From NCBI GenBank assembly GCA_947453965.1, contig CANGIQ010000007.1, positions 1 to 64,000 on the forward strand: a stretch of 64,000 nt of DNA, written 5' to 3'. The notes under the pieces are model-generated. The model was not told the DNA's origin. It was given only the letters and a program-made list of their open reading frames with translations, and did not search any database. The translations under genes and the position numbers were made by a program. The stretch is from Comamonadaceae bacterium. Its GTDB lineage: Bacteria > Pseudomonadota > Gammaproteobacteria > Burkholderiales > Burkholderiaceae_C. Positions within the stretch are counted from its first letter, which is position 1; the number at the start of each line of letters is the position of its first letter. Positions 1 to 8,982 of the stretch are shown piece after piece.

Positions 1-92
1 ATGATCACGTTCATGAATTTAGACAGCTCGACATTGCCGTACTTAGGATCCGGCAGGATTTCACGTTTAGGGACTTCGCGACGACGTGGCAT
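1..92 (-). CDS. rpsG: 30S ribosomal protein S7, N-terminal part (cut by window edge)
   Basis: S7 binds 16S rRNA and organises the head of the 30S subunit. Only the first 30 codons are visible, reading [20 protein letters not shown] and onward, which is the highly conserved S7 start. A strong ribosome binding site (GAGGTGATC) lies just before the ATG at 90-92. It follows rpsL on the same strand after a 207-base spacer, the usual str-operon order. The rest of the gene lies beyond base 1. Confidence 0.97.
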   Translation of the reverse strand, partial: MPRRREVPKREILPDPKYGNVELSKFMNVI

Positions 93-299
93 TTGATCAC
101 CTCTATTGCTTCAGTTGGCACTCTTTCAAGCGCCTGGAAAGTCATCATGACTTCCACTTACTCGACCCACACCCAACTCGGGCGCTTGGGGTCACTTCGT
201 TTTGCGCCGTCTGCCTGACGACCAAAACACCGATTTGACGAATTAAGCCTCGTTCAGGCTGGTGGCGGTTAAGCCAGAAAACGATTAATTCTTAAAGAA
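93..299 (-). other. rpsL-rpsG intercistronic spacer
   Basis: This 207-base stretch separates the S12 and S7 genes and has no convincing open reading frame. It contains a small hairpin (AGCCT-CGTTC-AGGCT, about 244-258) close behind rpsL. In other bacteria the S12-S7 spacer is the target for S7 translational feedback. I cannot show an S7-binding fold here, so that role is only a possibility. Confidence 0.4.
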
Positions 300-677
300 T
301 TAAGCCTTCTTAGGACGCTTGGCGCCGTACTTAGAACGCGACTGCTTGCGGTCTTTCACGCCTTGCAAGTCGAGCGAACCGCGCACGATGTGGTAACGCA
401 CACCTGGCAAGTCTTTGACACGACCGCCGCGCACGAGCACAACGCTGTGTTCTTGCAAGTTGTGGCCTTCACCGCCGATGTACGAAATGACTTCGAAACC
501 GTTGGTCAAGCGCACTTTGGCCACTTTACGCAGCGCAGAGTTTGGCTTCTTAGGCGTCGTGGTGTACACGCGGGTGCACACGCCACGACGTTGTGGAGAG
601 TTTTGCATCGCAGGGCTTTTGGACTTGGTCTTTTCGACCTCGCGCCCCTGACGCACCAATTGATTGATGGTTGGCAT
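300..677 (-). CDS. rpsL: 30S ribosomal protein S12
   Basis: S12 sits at the decoding centre of the 30S subunit and controls translational accuracy. The 125-aa product is full length and carries the family core [14 protein letters not shown], with lysines 43 and 44 (Met counted) intact. It also has [11 protein letters not shown] with K88 and D89. Substitutions at these lysines give streptomycin resistance in other bacteria, so the sequence predicts the sensitive wild-type form. It is the first str-operon gene here and has its own promoter at 772-800. Confidence 0.98.
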   Translation of the reverse strand: MPTINQLVRQGREVEKTKSKSPAMQNSPQRRGVCTRVYTTTPKKPNSALRKVAKVRLTNGFEVISYIGGEGHNLQEHSVVLVRGGRVKDLPGVRYHIVRGSLDLQGVKDRKQSRSKYGAKRPKKA

Positions 678-771
678 TGAAAAACGTCCCTAAACGTTTA
701 CGTTTCTTGAAAAACGTTTGAAATAAAAAAAGAAAACGTGAATCCCTTCGGAAAGTTCCGAAAAGCCTTCT

Positions 772-800
772 AGTGTATCAGCATTGAACCGGCCCGGCAA
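772..800 (-). promoter_or_regulatory. sigma-70 type promoter for rpsL-rpsG
   Basis: On the minus strand TTGCCG (795-800) and TACACT (772-777) are separated by exactly 17 bases, a good vegetative promoter upstream of rpsL. The start site would be near 765, giving a leader of about 88 bases. That leader has a TTCGGAA-AG-TTCCGAA hairpin (747-762) and several repeats of GAAAACGT or GAAAAACGT before the rpsL start. Confidence 0.6.
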
Positions 801-827
801 ATGAGGCCGAAAGGCTTCAAGCCAGCC

Positions 828-1991
828 TTACTTCACCCAAAGCCGCATCGCATCCCAGGCGCGGCCCAGCAGGCCCGCTTGCTCGACCTGCTCGAGCACT
901 TGCAGGGGCACATCGACCAAGGGCTGCTGATCCAAGGTCACTTTGAGTGCCGCCACGGTTTGCCCTTTGGCAAATGGCGCCACCAGCGGGTCGGGGCGTG
1001 CCACCTGGGTCTGAATTCGGCTGGCCGAGCCGGCTGGCACGGCCACCACGATGGGGGTGAAGCGGCCGAGCTTGACCACGCTGGCATTGCCCTTCCAGAC
1101 CGCTGGACTGACCACCGCTTGCCCGCCTTCAAACAATTTGATGGCGTCAAAGGCGGTGTAACCCCAGTTCAGCAATTTTTGAGACTCGGTCGCCCGCGCG
1201 TTTTCGCTTGAAGCCCCCAACACGATAGACAACAAGCGACGCGAGCCCACGCCCGGCGCATCGCGCTTGGCCGTGGCAATCAAGCAAAAGCCAGCCGCAT
1301 CGGTATGCCCTGTTTTCAAGCCATCCACACTGGGGTCGCGAAACAACAGCAAATTGCGGTTGCTTTCATTGGCCGCCGGCGTGCCGGGATAGCGGTATTT
1401 TTTGATCGCGTAGTAGCCCACATATTGGGGAAAGTCTTGCATCAAGCGGCCCGCCAAGATCGCCAAATCGCGTGCTGTGGTGGTGTGCCCCGGTTCTGTG
1501 AGCCCCTCGGGGTTTTTATACCCCGTGGACTTCATGCCCAGCACCTTGGCTTGGGCATTCATCATCTCCACAAAATGCTCCGCCGTGCCGCCCACCCCCT
1601 CGGCCAAGGCCATGGTGGCGTCGTTGCCCGACTGAACAATCATGCCCTTGATCAAGTCCTCGACTGGCACTTTCATTTTGGGATCAATGAACATGCGCGA
1701 GCCGGGCATCTTCCAAGCGCGCTCGCTGACGCCAAATGTTTGTTGCAGCGTGATTTTTTTCGACTTGAGTGCGTCAAACACCAGGTAAGCCGACATCAAC
1801 TTGGTCAACGAAGCGGGCTCGATGGGTTTGTCCGCATCCAACTCCGCCAGCGTTTGCTGCGCCGTCAAGTCCACCAACAAATAAGCACGTGCCGCGATTT
1901 CGGGCGGTTGTGGCGCTTGCGCGTGAGCGCTGAATCCAGCGAAAAGGCCCATCAGGCCTGCCACGAAGGTAGCACGCAAATTTCGAGTCAT
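828..1991 (-). CDS. dacA: D-alanyl-D-alanine carboxypeptidase (PBP5/6 type)
   Basis: This is a penicillin-binding DD-carboxypeptidase that trims the terminal D-Ala of peptidoglycan stem peptides in the periplasm. The 387-aa protein has a signal peptide (about residues 1-24, ending SAHAQA) and all three active-site motifs of peptidase family S11: S61-L-T-K64, S121-G-N and K226-T-G. The C-terminal region from about 290 fits the PBP5 beta-rich domain and ends in a short amphipathic-looking helix (AWDAMRLWVK) likely to anchor it to the inner membrane. It is the last gene of the hemJ-to-dacA run, 39 bases after the hydrolase gene. Confidence 0.93.
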   Translation of the reverse strand: MTRNLRATFVAGLMGLFAGFSAHAQAPQPPEIAARAYLLVDLTAQQTLAELDADKPIEPASLTKLMSAYLVFDALKSKKITLQQTFGVSERAWKMPGSRMFIDPKMKVPVEDLIKGMIVQSGNDATMALAEGVGGTAEHFVEMMNAQAKVLGMKSTGYKNPEGLTEPGHTTTARDLAILAGRLMQDFPQYVGYYAIKKYRYPGTPAANESNRNLLLFRDPSVDGLKTGHTDAAGFCLIATAKRDAPGVGSRRLLSIVLGASSENARATESQKLLNWGYTAFDAIKLFEGGQAVVSPAVWKGNASVVKLGRFTPIVVAVPAGSASRIQTQVARPDPLVAPFAKGQTVAALKVTLDQQPLVDVPLQVLEQVEQAGLLGRAWDAMRLWVK

Positions 1992-2030
1992 GGCGATCTT
2001 TGAAGCAGAAAAAGTGAATCGGCTCAGCGC

Positions 2031-2654
2031 TTACGCCTGCAAATGGCGCACCACCAAGCTCTTGAGAAGCGGCAATTGTCCATGAAAGAAATGTCCACCG
2101 CCAGGGATCACGGTGACCGGCAAGCTTTGAGGGCGCGCCCAATCCATCACCGAGGCCAACGACACCGTGTCATCTTGCTCACCGTGAATCACCAGCGTTT
2201 TGTCATGGAGGTCCGGCGACACCGGGGCGACGGTGAAACGCTCTGCCGCTGTTCCCACAAACACCACTTTTTCAATCGTGCGTTGCGGCCACAAAGCTGC
2301 CAACGCATGGCTGGCCACAAACGAACCAAACGAAAACCCCGCTATGGCCAAAGCACCGGTGGGTGCGACTTGCGCGACCACAGCCAGCAAATCACGGGCT
2401 TCGCCTACGCCTGCGTCGTGTTCACCCGCTGAACCGCCGACACCGCGAAAATTAAAGCGCACCACCGTCCAGCCGCACTGAACAAAAGCACGGGCCAAGG
2501 TTTGCACAACCTTGTTGTCCATGGTGCCGCCAAACAAAGGGTGGGGATGCGCCACGATGGCCACGCCTTTGGAGACGCCCTCGGGCACATCGCGTAAGGC
2601 CTCAATCACGCCGGCCTCGCACTGCAGGGTGAATTTTTCGGTGAGTGCGTTCAT
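2031..2654 (-). CDS. alpha/beta hydrolase, HPHPLFGGTMDN-type
   Basis: A small serine hydrolase of unknown substrate. The 207-aa product has the HPHPLFGGTMDNKVV oxyanion-region signature, the strand RFNFRGVGGSAG, the nucleophile elbow GFSFGS (Ser about 107) and a C-terminal GGGHFFHG that supplies the catalytic His. These features place it with the cytosolic proteins loosely annotated as alpha/beta hydrolase or dienelactone hydrolase-like. No signal peptide is visible. It lies 9 bases after the [2Fe-2S] gene and is probably co-transcribed with it. Substrate cannot be inferred. Confidence 0.8.
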   Translation of the reverse strand: MNALTEKFTLQCEAGVIEALRDVPEGVSKGVAIVAHPHPLFGGTMDNKVVQTLARAFVQCGWTVVRFNFRGVGGSAGEHDAGVGEARDLLAVVAQVAPTGALAIAGFSFGSFVASHALAALWPQRTIEKVVFVGTAAERFTVAPVSPDLHDKTLVIHGEQDDTVSLASVMDWARPQSLPVTVIPGGGHFFHGQLPLLKSLVVRHLQA

Positions 2655-2663
2655 CGCGCCACC

Positions 2664-3002
2664 TCAACGGCCCACATGGGCAGGGACCAACAAACGCTCG
2701 ACGATTTCACCTTGTTTCAGATGGCGCTCGACGATTTCGTCCACATCAGAGGCATCCACAAATGAATACCACACCCCTTCGGGATACACCACCGCAACGG
2801 GACCTGCCGCACAGCGGTCGAGACAGCCAGCTTTGTTCACGCGCACGCCACCTGGGCCGGCCAAGCCGGCCGCTTTGACCTGCGATTTGCAACGGTCAAA
2901 GGCGTCTTGCGCACCCTGCGCCGCACAGCACGACTCGCCATTGGCGCGCTGATTCAGGCAGAAAAAAATATGGTGTTTGTAATAAGAAGGAGCTTGTGTC
3001 AT
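2664..3002 (-). CDS. thioredoxin-like [2Fe-2S] ferredoxin
   Basis: A 112-aa protein of the thioredoxin-fold [2Fe-2S] ferredoxin family, likely a one-electron carrier. Visible cluster ligands are C15 (FFCLNQR), C25/C26, C60 and C64 (KAGCLDRCAAGP), the spacing typical of the NuoE-like and Shethna-like fold. It follows the VanZ-like gene by 9 bases and precedes the hydrolase by 9 bases, so the three are probably one transcript. Its redox partner is unknown. Presence in an operon with hemJ might connect it to heme synthesis, but that is inference only. Confidence 0.85.
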   Translation of the reverse strand: MTQAPSYYKHHIFFCLNQRANGESCCAAQGAQDAFDRCKSQVKAAGLAGPGGVRVNKAGCLDRCAAGPVAVVYPEGVWYSFVDASDVDEIVERHLKQGEIVERLLVPAHVGR

Positions 3003-3011
3003 GGCCTGATT

Positions 3012-4109
3012 TTAGGTTTGAGACTCGCGTTCACGGCTCAAGCGTGCCAACGCGAACAACAACACCGCATAAGGCCACAACCAGCCCAACCATTGCACCA
3101 GGCCATGAAAACGGATGAATTGCCCTTGTTCCCAGGTTTGCAAGGTTTGGGTGAAGTAAGCGCTTTCTGGCGATTGGTTCAAAACGCTTTGCTGCACCAG
3201 GAGTGCCAACATCAAAAAGGTCCAGCACGTTCTCGCGGAGGTTGGTAAAAAAAACAGCGCCAGCAACAGACCTAAGCCCAAGCCCAACATCACCGGCACG
3301 CCCAACCAAGTCCAAGCATGCGCAGGCCCGTAACTCAAGGTGGCCGACAACGCACTCACGCCCAAACCCACGACCACCACGCCGAGCACGTACAACAAGC
3401 GCTGCCCAAACTGACGAATCACCCCAAAGCCCAACAGGCAAGGGATCAACAGGCCCAACATCACACACAGCAACTCCGCCCCCGGCAGCAAAGGCTCCAG
3501 CTCAAAAGAGCGCAAGGGAATCCAGTCCTCAAACGGTGTGGCATCAAAGGCACTGGTCAATGCGTCTTCTACCCGCTCCCACACCTGGCCCAAACCAAAC
3601 GGCACCGCCACAGGAAAAAGCAAGGCCGCAGGCCACACAGCGATCAACACCAAGGCCATGTGCGCGTCGCGCACAAACCAACGCGCGCGAAATTGGCTCC
3701 AACGGTTTAACAAGCCCAACTGCTCCAACCCACTGGCGAGCACAGCCCCCAGCCAAGCTCCCAGCGTATTGAGCAAAAAATCTGTTTGCGACGGCACGCG
3801 CGCGGGCAAGTAGCTTTGTAAACATTCGAGCGCAAAAGACAGCAAAGACGCCGCCAAGGTGCAGCCCAACACCGCCTGACCACGCCAGCCCATGCGCATG
3901 GCGCTGAGCGTGAGGAGAAATCCCAACGGGGCGTAGCCCAACACATTGGCCACCACGTCAAAGCCGGTCCAGTATTTGGGCCAAGGCGCAGTTAAGAATA
4001 CCCAAGGCGCGATGCCCTGATCGCGCCATTGATCAAACGGGTACAGGCTGGCGTAAACGATCAACGCCACGCACAGTTGCGACAGAGGCCACGCAGAGGT
4101 TTTGCGCAT
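3012..4109 (-). CDS. VanZ-like membrane protein
   Basis: A 365-aa integral membrane protein with about nine hydrophobic segments. The N-terminal half carries the VanZ-like pattern: YASLYPFDQWRDQG, then DVVANVLGYAPLGFLLTLS, then SLLSFALECLQSYLPARVPSQTDFLLN, which holds the conserved acidic and Gln residues. VanZ itself gives low-level teicoplanin resistance, but most chromosomal homologues have no known function. It is 15 bases downstream of hemJ and 9 upstream of the ferredoxin gene. The C-terminal roughly 200 residues are extra membrane segments common in proteobacterial members. Confidence 0.8.
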   Translation of the reverse strand: MRKTSAWPLSQLCVALIVYASLYPFDQWRDQGIAPWVFLTAPWPKYWTGFDVVANVLGYAPLGFLLTLSAMRMGWRGQAVLGCTLAASLLSFALECLQSYLPARVPSQTDFLLNTLGAWLGAVLASGLEQLGLLNRWSQFRARWFVRDAHMALVLIAVWPAALLFPVAVPFGLGQVWERVEDALTSAFDATPFEDWIPLRSFELEPLLPGAELLCVMLGLLIPCLLGFGVIRQFGQRLLYVLGVVVVGLGVSALSATLSYGPAHAWTWLGVPVMLGLGLGLLLALFFLPTSARTCWTFLMLALLVQQSVLNQSPESAYFTQTLQTWEQGQFIRFHGLVQWLGWLWPYAVLLFALARLSRERESQT

Positions 4110-4124
4110 GGTCCCTCGCAGTCC

Positions 4125-4553
4125 TTAAAAAGGTTTGACCACCACCAAGATCACGGCCAAGGTCAGGATCACGACCGGGATCTCATTGAACCAACGAAAC
4201 CACACATGACCGCGCTGGTTGGTACGTGCTTGAAACTTGCGCAACAACACACCACAGCCGTGGTGATAACCCAAGGCCAACAGCACCAGTGTCAGCTTGG
4301 CGTGCATCCAGCCGTTGCCTGGCCCCATCCCGATGCCATAGCCCAGCCAGAGCCACAGGCCCAGCCCCACAGCGGGCACCATCAAGAGGGTGGTGAAACG
4401 CATCAGCTTGCGAGCCATCAGCAGCAAGCGCTCTTCTTCAGCCAACGATTCAGGCGCGACCATCGCCAGGTTGACGAAAATTCGTGGCAAATAAAACAAG
4501 CCGGCAAACCAGCTGGCCACGAACACAATATGAAAAGCTTTGATCCACAACAT
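4125..4553 (-). CDS. hemJ: protoporphyrinogen IX oxidase, HemJ type
   Basis: HemJ oxidises protoporphyrinogen IX to protoporphyrin IX, the step before iron insertion in heme synthesis. The 142-aa product has four hydrophobic segments and the family start MLWIKAFHIVFVASWFAGLF, with the conserved His8. Further on are a conserved Arg/Lys-rich cytoplasmic turn (LMARKLMRFTT) and GWMHAKL with a second conserved His. The divergent neighbour hemB encodes another heme-pathway enzyme, supporting the call over a generic CopD-like name. No clear ribosome binding site precedes the ATG, and an intrinsic terminator ends about 20 bases upstream. Confidence 0.88.
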   Translation of the reverse strand: MLWIKAFHIVFVASWFAGLFYLPRIFVNLAMVAPESLAEEERLLLMARKLMRFTTLLMVPAVGLGLWLWLGYGIGMGPGNGWMHAKLTLVLLALGYHHGCGVLLRKFQARTNQRGHVWFRWFNEIPVVILTLAVILVVVKPF

Positions 4554-4573
4554 GGCTGCAGTTTAGCCGCGCT

Positions 4574-5753
<1,180 letters not shown>

Positions 5754-5756
5754 CAC

Positions 5757-5841
5757 GAAGTGAGGTGAGGGTCAGCGCTTGCGGCGCCTCAGTCGCTTCG
5801 CGCCAGGAAGTTGCCGCAATCACTGACCCCCACCTCACTTC
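5757..5841. repeat. long inverted repeat between convergent hemB and hydrolase genes
   Basis: Two 19-base arms (5757-5775 and 5823-5841) match as an inverted repeat at 18 of 19 positions around a 47-base centre. The centre itself holds complementary pieces (TTGCGGC and GCCGCAA). The structure starts 3 bases after the hemB stop and lies between convergent genes, so a bidirectional terminator or mRNA-end stabiliser is likely. There is no T-run on either side. Confidence 0.55.
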
Positions 5842-5916
5842 TGATTGACGCATGGCAGCGGACGTCGCCTCGCTTGAGCAAAGCCAACGCATGGGTCACC
5901 TAATGAAGGCCACGTC

Positions 5917-6600
5917 TCAACCCAAATGCTTGGCGAAAAACGTCAATGTGCGTTCCTTGGCCAACTTGGCCGAAGCCGCGTCATAGGCCCCACGGTGGTC
6001 ACAGTTGAAGCCGTGATGGGCAGAATAAAGGTGAATCTCCACTTCAGGATGCGCCGCTTTGAAGGCAGGAATGGTATCCATCGGCACATAGTCATCGCAA
6101 TCTGACAAATGCATCATCACAGGGCAGTGCGGTTGGCGCGCTCGCTCGTCCATGCTGGTGGAACCGCCACCGTAGTACGGCACGGCTGCACTCACACCCT
6201 TGAGTAGCGCTGCCGCACGCCAAGTCAACAAACCACCCCAGCAGTAGCCCACGACCCCCACTTTGCCGCCCGAGGTTTTGGCGGCGTAGTCCACCGCAGC
6301 CTGAATGTCGGCCATCACGCCAGGGGCTGGCAGGGCTTCAATGGCGGCCTTCAAGGTCATCCCGGCTTTCATGTCATCGGGCGTATAACCCAACTCCACG
6401 GCGGGTTTGGCACGTGCAAACGTGGCCGGTGCAATTGCCAAATACCCGGCGGCGGCATAGCCATCCGCCACTTCTTTGATGTGGGCATTGACGCCAAAAA
6501 TCTCTTGCAACACCACCACAGCAGCCTTGGGCTTGCCTGCGGGCTGGGCCACGTACGCTGAAAAAGTAAATCCATCGGAAGAGGTCAAATGCACTGTCAT
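5917..6600 (-). CDS. dienelactone hydrolase family protein
   Basis: A 227-aa cytosolic alpha/beta hydrolase of the dienelactone hydrolase (carboxymethylenebutenolidase) family, which opens lactone rings in chloroaromatic degradation. The nucleophile elbow is GYCWGG with Cys120 in place of serine, as in the family. The acid is Asp170 in SDCDDYVP and the base is a His in YSAHHGFN (195/196). The family start (SSDGFTFSAYVAQP) and the QEIFGVNAHIKEVAD motif are present. No aromatic-degradation genes lie next to it, so its true substrate may be a different ester or lactone. It is divergent from the SDR gene. Confidence 0.85.
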   Translation of the reverse strand: MTVHLTSSDGFTFSAYVAQPAGKPKAAVVVLQEIFGVNAHIKEVADGYAAAGYLAIAPATFARAKPAVELGYTPDDMKAGMTLKAAIEALPAPGVMADIQAAVDYAAKTSGGKVGVVGYCWGGLLTWRAAALLKGVSAAVPYYGGGSTSMDERARQPHCPVMMHLSDCDDYVPMDTIPAFKAAHPEVEIHLYSAHHGFNCDHRGAYDAASAKLAKERTLTFFAKHLG

Positions 6601-6726
6601 GGCGTGAGCTTTCTAAAAAGTAGGAGGTCAATCGGTCCAAGCATACCTGTCGCCACTGTGCCGAACAAGATACCTGCTAGCCGGTAATGCGTGTATCGTG
6701 ACTGTGTTCAAGTCCATTCACAGGAG

Positions 6727-7479
6727 ATGCGTTTGAAACCGGTACTTCTCATCACAGGTGGCAGTCGTGGCATTGGCGCGGCCACCGCGCTGCTGGCCGC
6801 GCGCAACGGTTGGTCCGTGGTCGTCAACTACACCCACAACGCCCAAGCCGCCGACGCGGTGGTGCAGCAGATTCGCCAAGCGGGCGGCGAGGCCATCAGT
6901 CTGCAAGCCGATGTGGGCGATGAGGCGCAAATTCTGCGCATGTTTGAACAGATCGACACCCAGCTCGGCCGCTTGTCCGGCCTGGTCAACAACGCCGGCG
7001 TGCTCGACACCGCTGCCCGCGTGGACGAGATGAGCTGGGCGCGCATTGAGCGCATCCTGCGTATCAATGTGCTGGGCTCGTTTGCCTGCGCACGCGAGGC
7101 CATTCGCCGCATGAGCACCCGCCACGGGGGCCAGGGCGGCGCCATCGTCAACCTCAGCAGCGTGGCGGCACGCATGGGCGCACCGGGCCAATATGTAGAT
7201 TACGGCGCCAGCAAAGGTGCCATCGACACCTTCACCGCCGGCTTGGCCAAAGAGGTGGCAGGCGAAGGCATTCGCGTCAATGGCGTGCGCCCCGGCATCA
7301 TCGACACAGACATTCACGCCAGCGGCGGTTTGCCCAACCGCGCGCGTGAGCTGGCCTCGCAAATTCCCATGCAACGCGCGGGCTCAGCAGCCGAAGTGGC
7401 CGAATCGATTGTCTGGCTGCTCAGCGATGCCGCCAGCTACGTGACCGGCACCACCATTGAAGTCACGGGAGGTCGCTGA
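6727..7479 (+). CDS. SDR family oxidoreductase
   Basis: A short-chain dehydrogenase/reductase with a Rossmann fold. The cofactor motif TGGSRGIG, the NNAG motif, the catalytic Ser in VNLSSVAAR and the YGASK active-site pair are all present. It resembles the glucose/ribitol dehydrogenase-like or FabG-like group, substrate unknown. Two starts are possible. ATG 6727 sits directly against an AGGAG, while TTG 6733 lies 6 bases after it and gives MKPVLLITGG; the second may be the real one. Its stop overlaps the next ATG by one base, so SDR and MaoC proteins are translationally coupled. Confidence 0.85.
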   Translation: MRLKPVLLITGGSRGIGAATALLAARNGWSVVVNYTHNAQAADAVVQQIRQAGGEAISLQADVGDEAQILRMFEQIDTQLGRLSGLVNNAGVLDTAARVDEMSWARIERILRINVLGSFACAREAIRRMSTRHGGQGGAIVNLSSVAARMGAPGQYVDYGASKGAIDTFTAGLAKEVAGEGIRVNGVRPGIIDTDIHASGGLPNRARELASQIPMQRAGSAAEVAESIVWLLSDAASYVTGTTIEVTGGR

Positions 7480-7943
7480 TGCGCGAAATCAAGTACTACT
7501 GGGAAGACATGCATCCAGGCGATGTGCGCGACTTGGGCACCATCAGCCCCACACGCGAGGAAATCATTGCCTTCGCCAGCCAGTTTGACCCCCAGCCTTT
7601 TCACCTGGACGACGAGGCTGCCAAAGCCTCTGTGTTCGGCGCCTTGTGCGCCAGTGGCTGGCACACCTGCAGCATGGCCATGCGTTTGATGGTGACCAAC
7701 TTTTTGCACCATGCGGCTAGCTTAGGTTCGCCGGGCTTGGAGAACGTCAAATGGCTCAAGCCCGTTCTGCCTGGTGACATCTTGCGCTTGGAACACAGCA
7801 TCGTCGAAACACGGCCCATGAGCAAACGCCCCGACGTGGGCTTAGTACGCACCGAATGGAACATGTTCAACCAACATGGCGACAAGGTCTTGCACATGGA
7901 AGGTTGGGGCATGTTCCGCAGACGACACCCCGCCGTCGTCTAA
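7479..7943 (+). CDS. MaoC family dehydratase
   Basis: A 154-aa single hot-dog-fold protein of the MaoC/(R)-specific enoyl-CoA hydratase family. The motif FASQFDPQPFHLDDEAAKASVFGALCASGWHT, read in pieces, contains the catalytic Asp and His of the hydratase-2 motif. Hot-dog hydratases act on 2-enoyl-CoA thioesters. It starts one base inside the SDR stop, and the pair could carry out a hydration plus oxidation step. It ends 4 bases into the convergent LysR gene. Confidence 0.85.
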   Translation: MREIKYYWEDMHPGDVRDLGTISPTREEIIAFASQFDPQPFHLDDEAAKASVFGALCASGWHTCSMAMRLMVTNFLHHAASLGSPGLENVKWLKPVLPGDILRLEHSIVETRPMSKRPDVGLVRTEWNMFNQHGDKVLHMEGWGMFRRRHPAVV

Positions 7944-8875
7944 GCCGCAAACCCGGACGCCAAGCCCTGGCGCAGGTACGTCACCAGGGCCGTCACAGCG
8001 CGCGGCACATGGGGTGCGTAAGGACGGATGGCATAGATCTCTTCGGCAAACACACCGACCGGTTTCCAGCCTTCCAACACCCGCACCAGCTTGCCTTGTC
8101 GCAACGCGTCTTGGGCGCTGAAGTCCGGCAGCAGGGCGATGCCCGCCCCCGTCAACGCCGCTTCGCGCAAAGCCTCGCTGTTGTTGGCGGCAAACGAACC
8201 TGTCACGGGCACTGTCACGCGGTCTGCACCTGTTCCGTTGCGCAACGCAAACGTCCAAGCGGGCGTATCGTGCGAACGTGGGTAATGCAGGCAGTTGTGC
8301 GCTTGCAAATCCTCTGGCGTTTGGGGCACACCACGACGCCGTAAATAGGCCCGCGTGGCCACCAGCACCGACTCGGTACGACACAGCGACCACGCCACAT
8401 GCGTGTCCGGCGGACGCGCGGTGTGGCGAATCGCCAGGTCAAAGCCCTCGTTGGCCAAGGTGCTGAGACGGTCCGACATGTCTAACTCCAAGCGCACCTC
8501 GGGGTGGTCCTTCAAAAATTCGGCCAGCAAGGGCACCAGTTGCTGACGCGCAAATGCCACCGGCGCGGTGACACGCAACAAACCACGCGGCACCTCGGCC
8601 AAGTCCCGCACCTCGGAAAAACTTTGGGCAATTTGCTCAAACGATGCGCGGGTGTCGTCCACCAAACGCTGGCCCGCTTCGGTCAGGCGCACGCTGCGGG
8701 TGGTGCGCTGCACCAGGGGCACGCGCGCAGCACGCTCCAGCTCGGCAATCCGTTGACTCATGGCCGCCTTGCTCACGCCCAAGCGCGCAGCAGCCGCGGT
8801 GAAGCTGCCTTGTTGTGCCAACACGCTCAGCCAATGCAAGTGGTGCCAGAGTTCGCTGATTTTTTGTTCATTCAT
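7940..8875 (-). CDS. LysR family transcriptional regulator
   Basis: A 311-aa LysR-type regulator. The N-terminal winged helix-turn-helix is clear (LAQQGSFTAAAARLGVSKAAMSQRIAELE), followed by the substrate-binding co-inducer domain from about residue 90. It is divergent from mmsA and 107 bases away. A T-N11-A type palindrome (8881-8904) lies directly before its start, which fits regulation of mmsA and itself. ATG 8875 is preferred over ATG 8902 because the latter falls inside that palindrome and would add a non-family N-terminus. Confidence 0.92.
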   Translation of the reverse strand: MNEQKISELWHHLHWLSVLAQQGSFTAAAARLGVSKAAMSQRIAELERAARVPLVQRTTRSVRLTEAGQRLVDDTRASFEQIAQSFSEVRDLAEVPRGLLRVTAPVAFARQQLVPLLAEFLKDHPEVRLELDMSDRLSTLANEGFDLAIRHTARPPDTHVAWSLCRTESVLVATRAYLRRRGVPQTPEDLQAHNCLHYPRSHDTPAWTFALRNGTGADRVTVPVTGSFAANNSEALREAALTGAGIALLPDFSAQDALRQGKLVRVLEGWKPVGVFAEEIYAIRPYAPHVPRAVTALVTYLRQGLASGFAA

Positions 8876-8880
8876 GGCTT

Positions 8881-8904
8881 GATTGTTCACTATTTTGAAC
8901 AATC
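8881..8904. promoter_or_regulatory. LysR-type operator between the regulator and mmsA
   Basis: GATTGTTCA (8881-8889) and TGAACAATC (8896-8904) form a perfect 9-bp inverted repeat with a 6-base spacer and contain the T-N11-A core typical of LysR boxes. Relative to the predicted mmsA start site near 8957 the box covers about -76 to -53, the usual activation position for this family. Confidence 0.7.
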
Positions 8905-8921
8905 AATTCAAGGTTTGGCGC

Positions 8922-8950
8922 TTGTTTCGTGCATCCGCCCTGCCTACACT
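8922..8950 (+). promoter_or_regulatory. promoter of mmsA
   Basis: TTGTTT (8922-8927) and TACACT (8945-8950) are spaced by 17 bases and lie 33 bases before the mmsA ATG. With the LysR box centred near -64 this is a typical LysR-activated promoter layout. Confidence 0.55.
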
Positions 8951-8982
8951 GCATCATCTTTTTCCATACAACGAGACACACC

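Noticed and set aside
7842-8393. 183-aa open frame on the minus strand overlapping the MaoC and LysR genes
   Set aside because: It is a different frame of the LysR gene and shows no family features.
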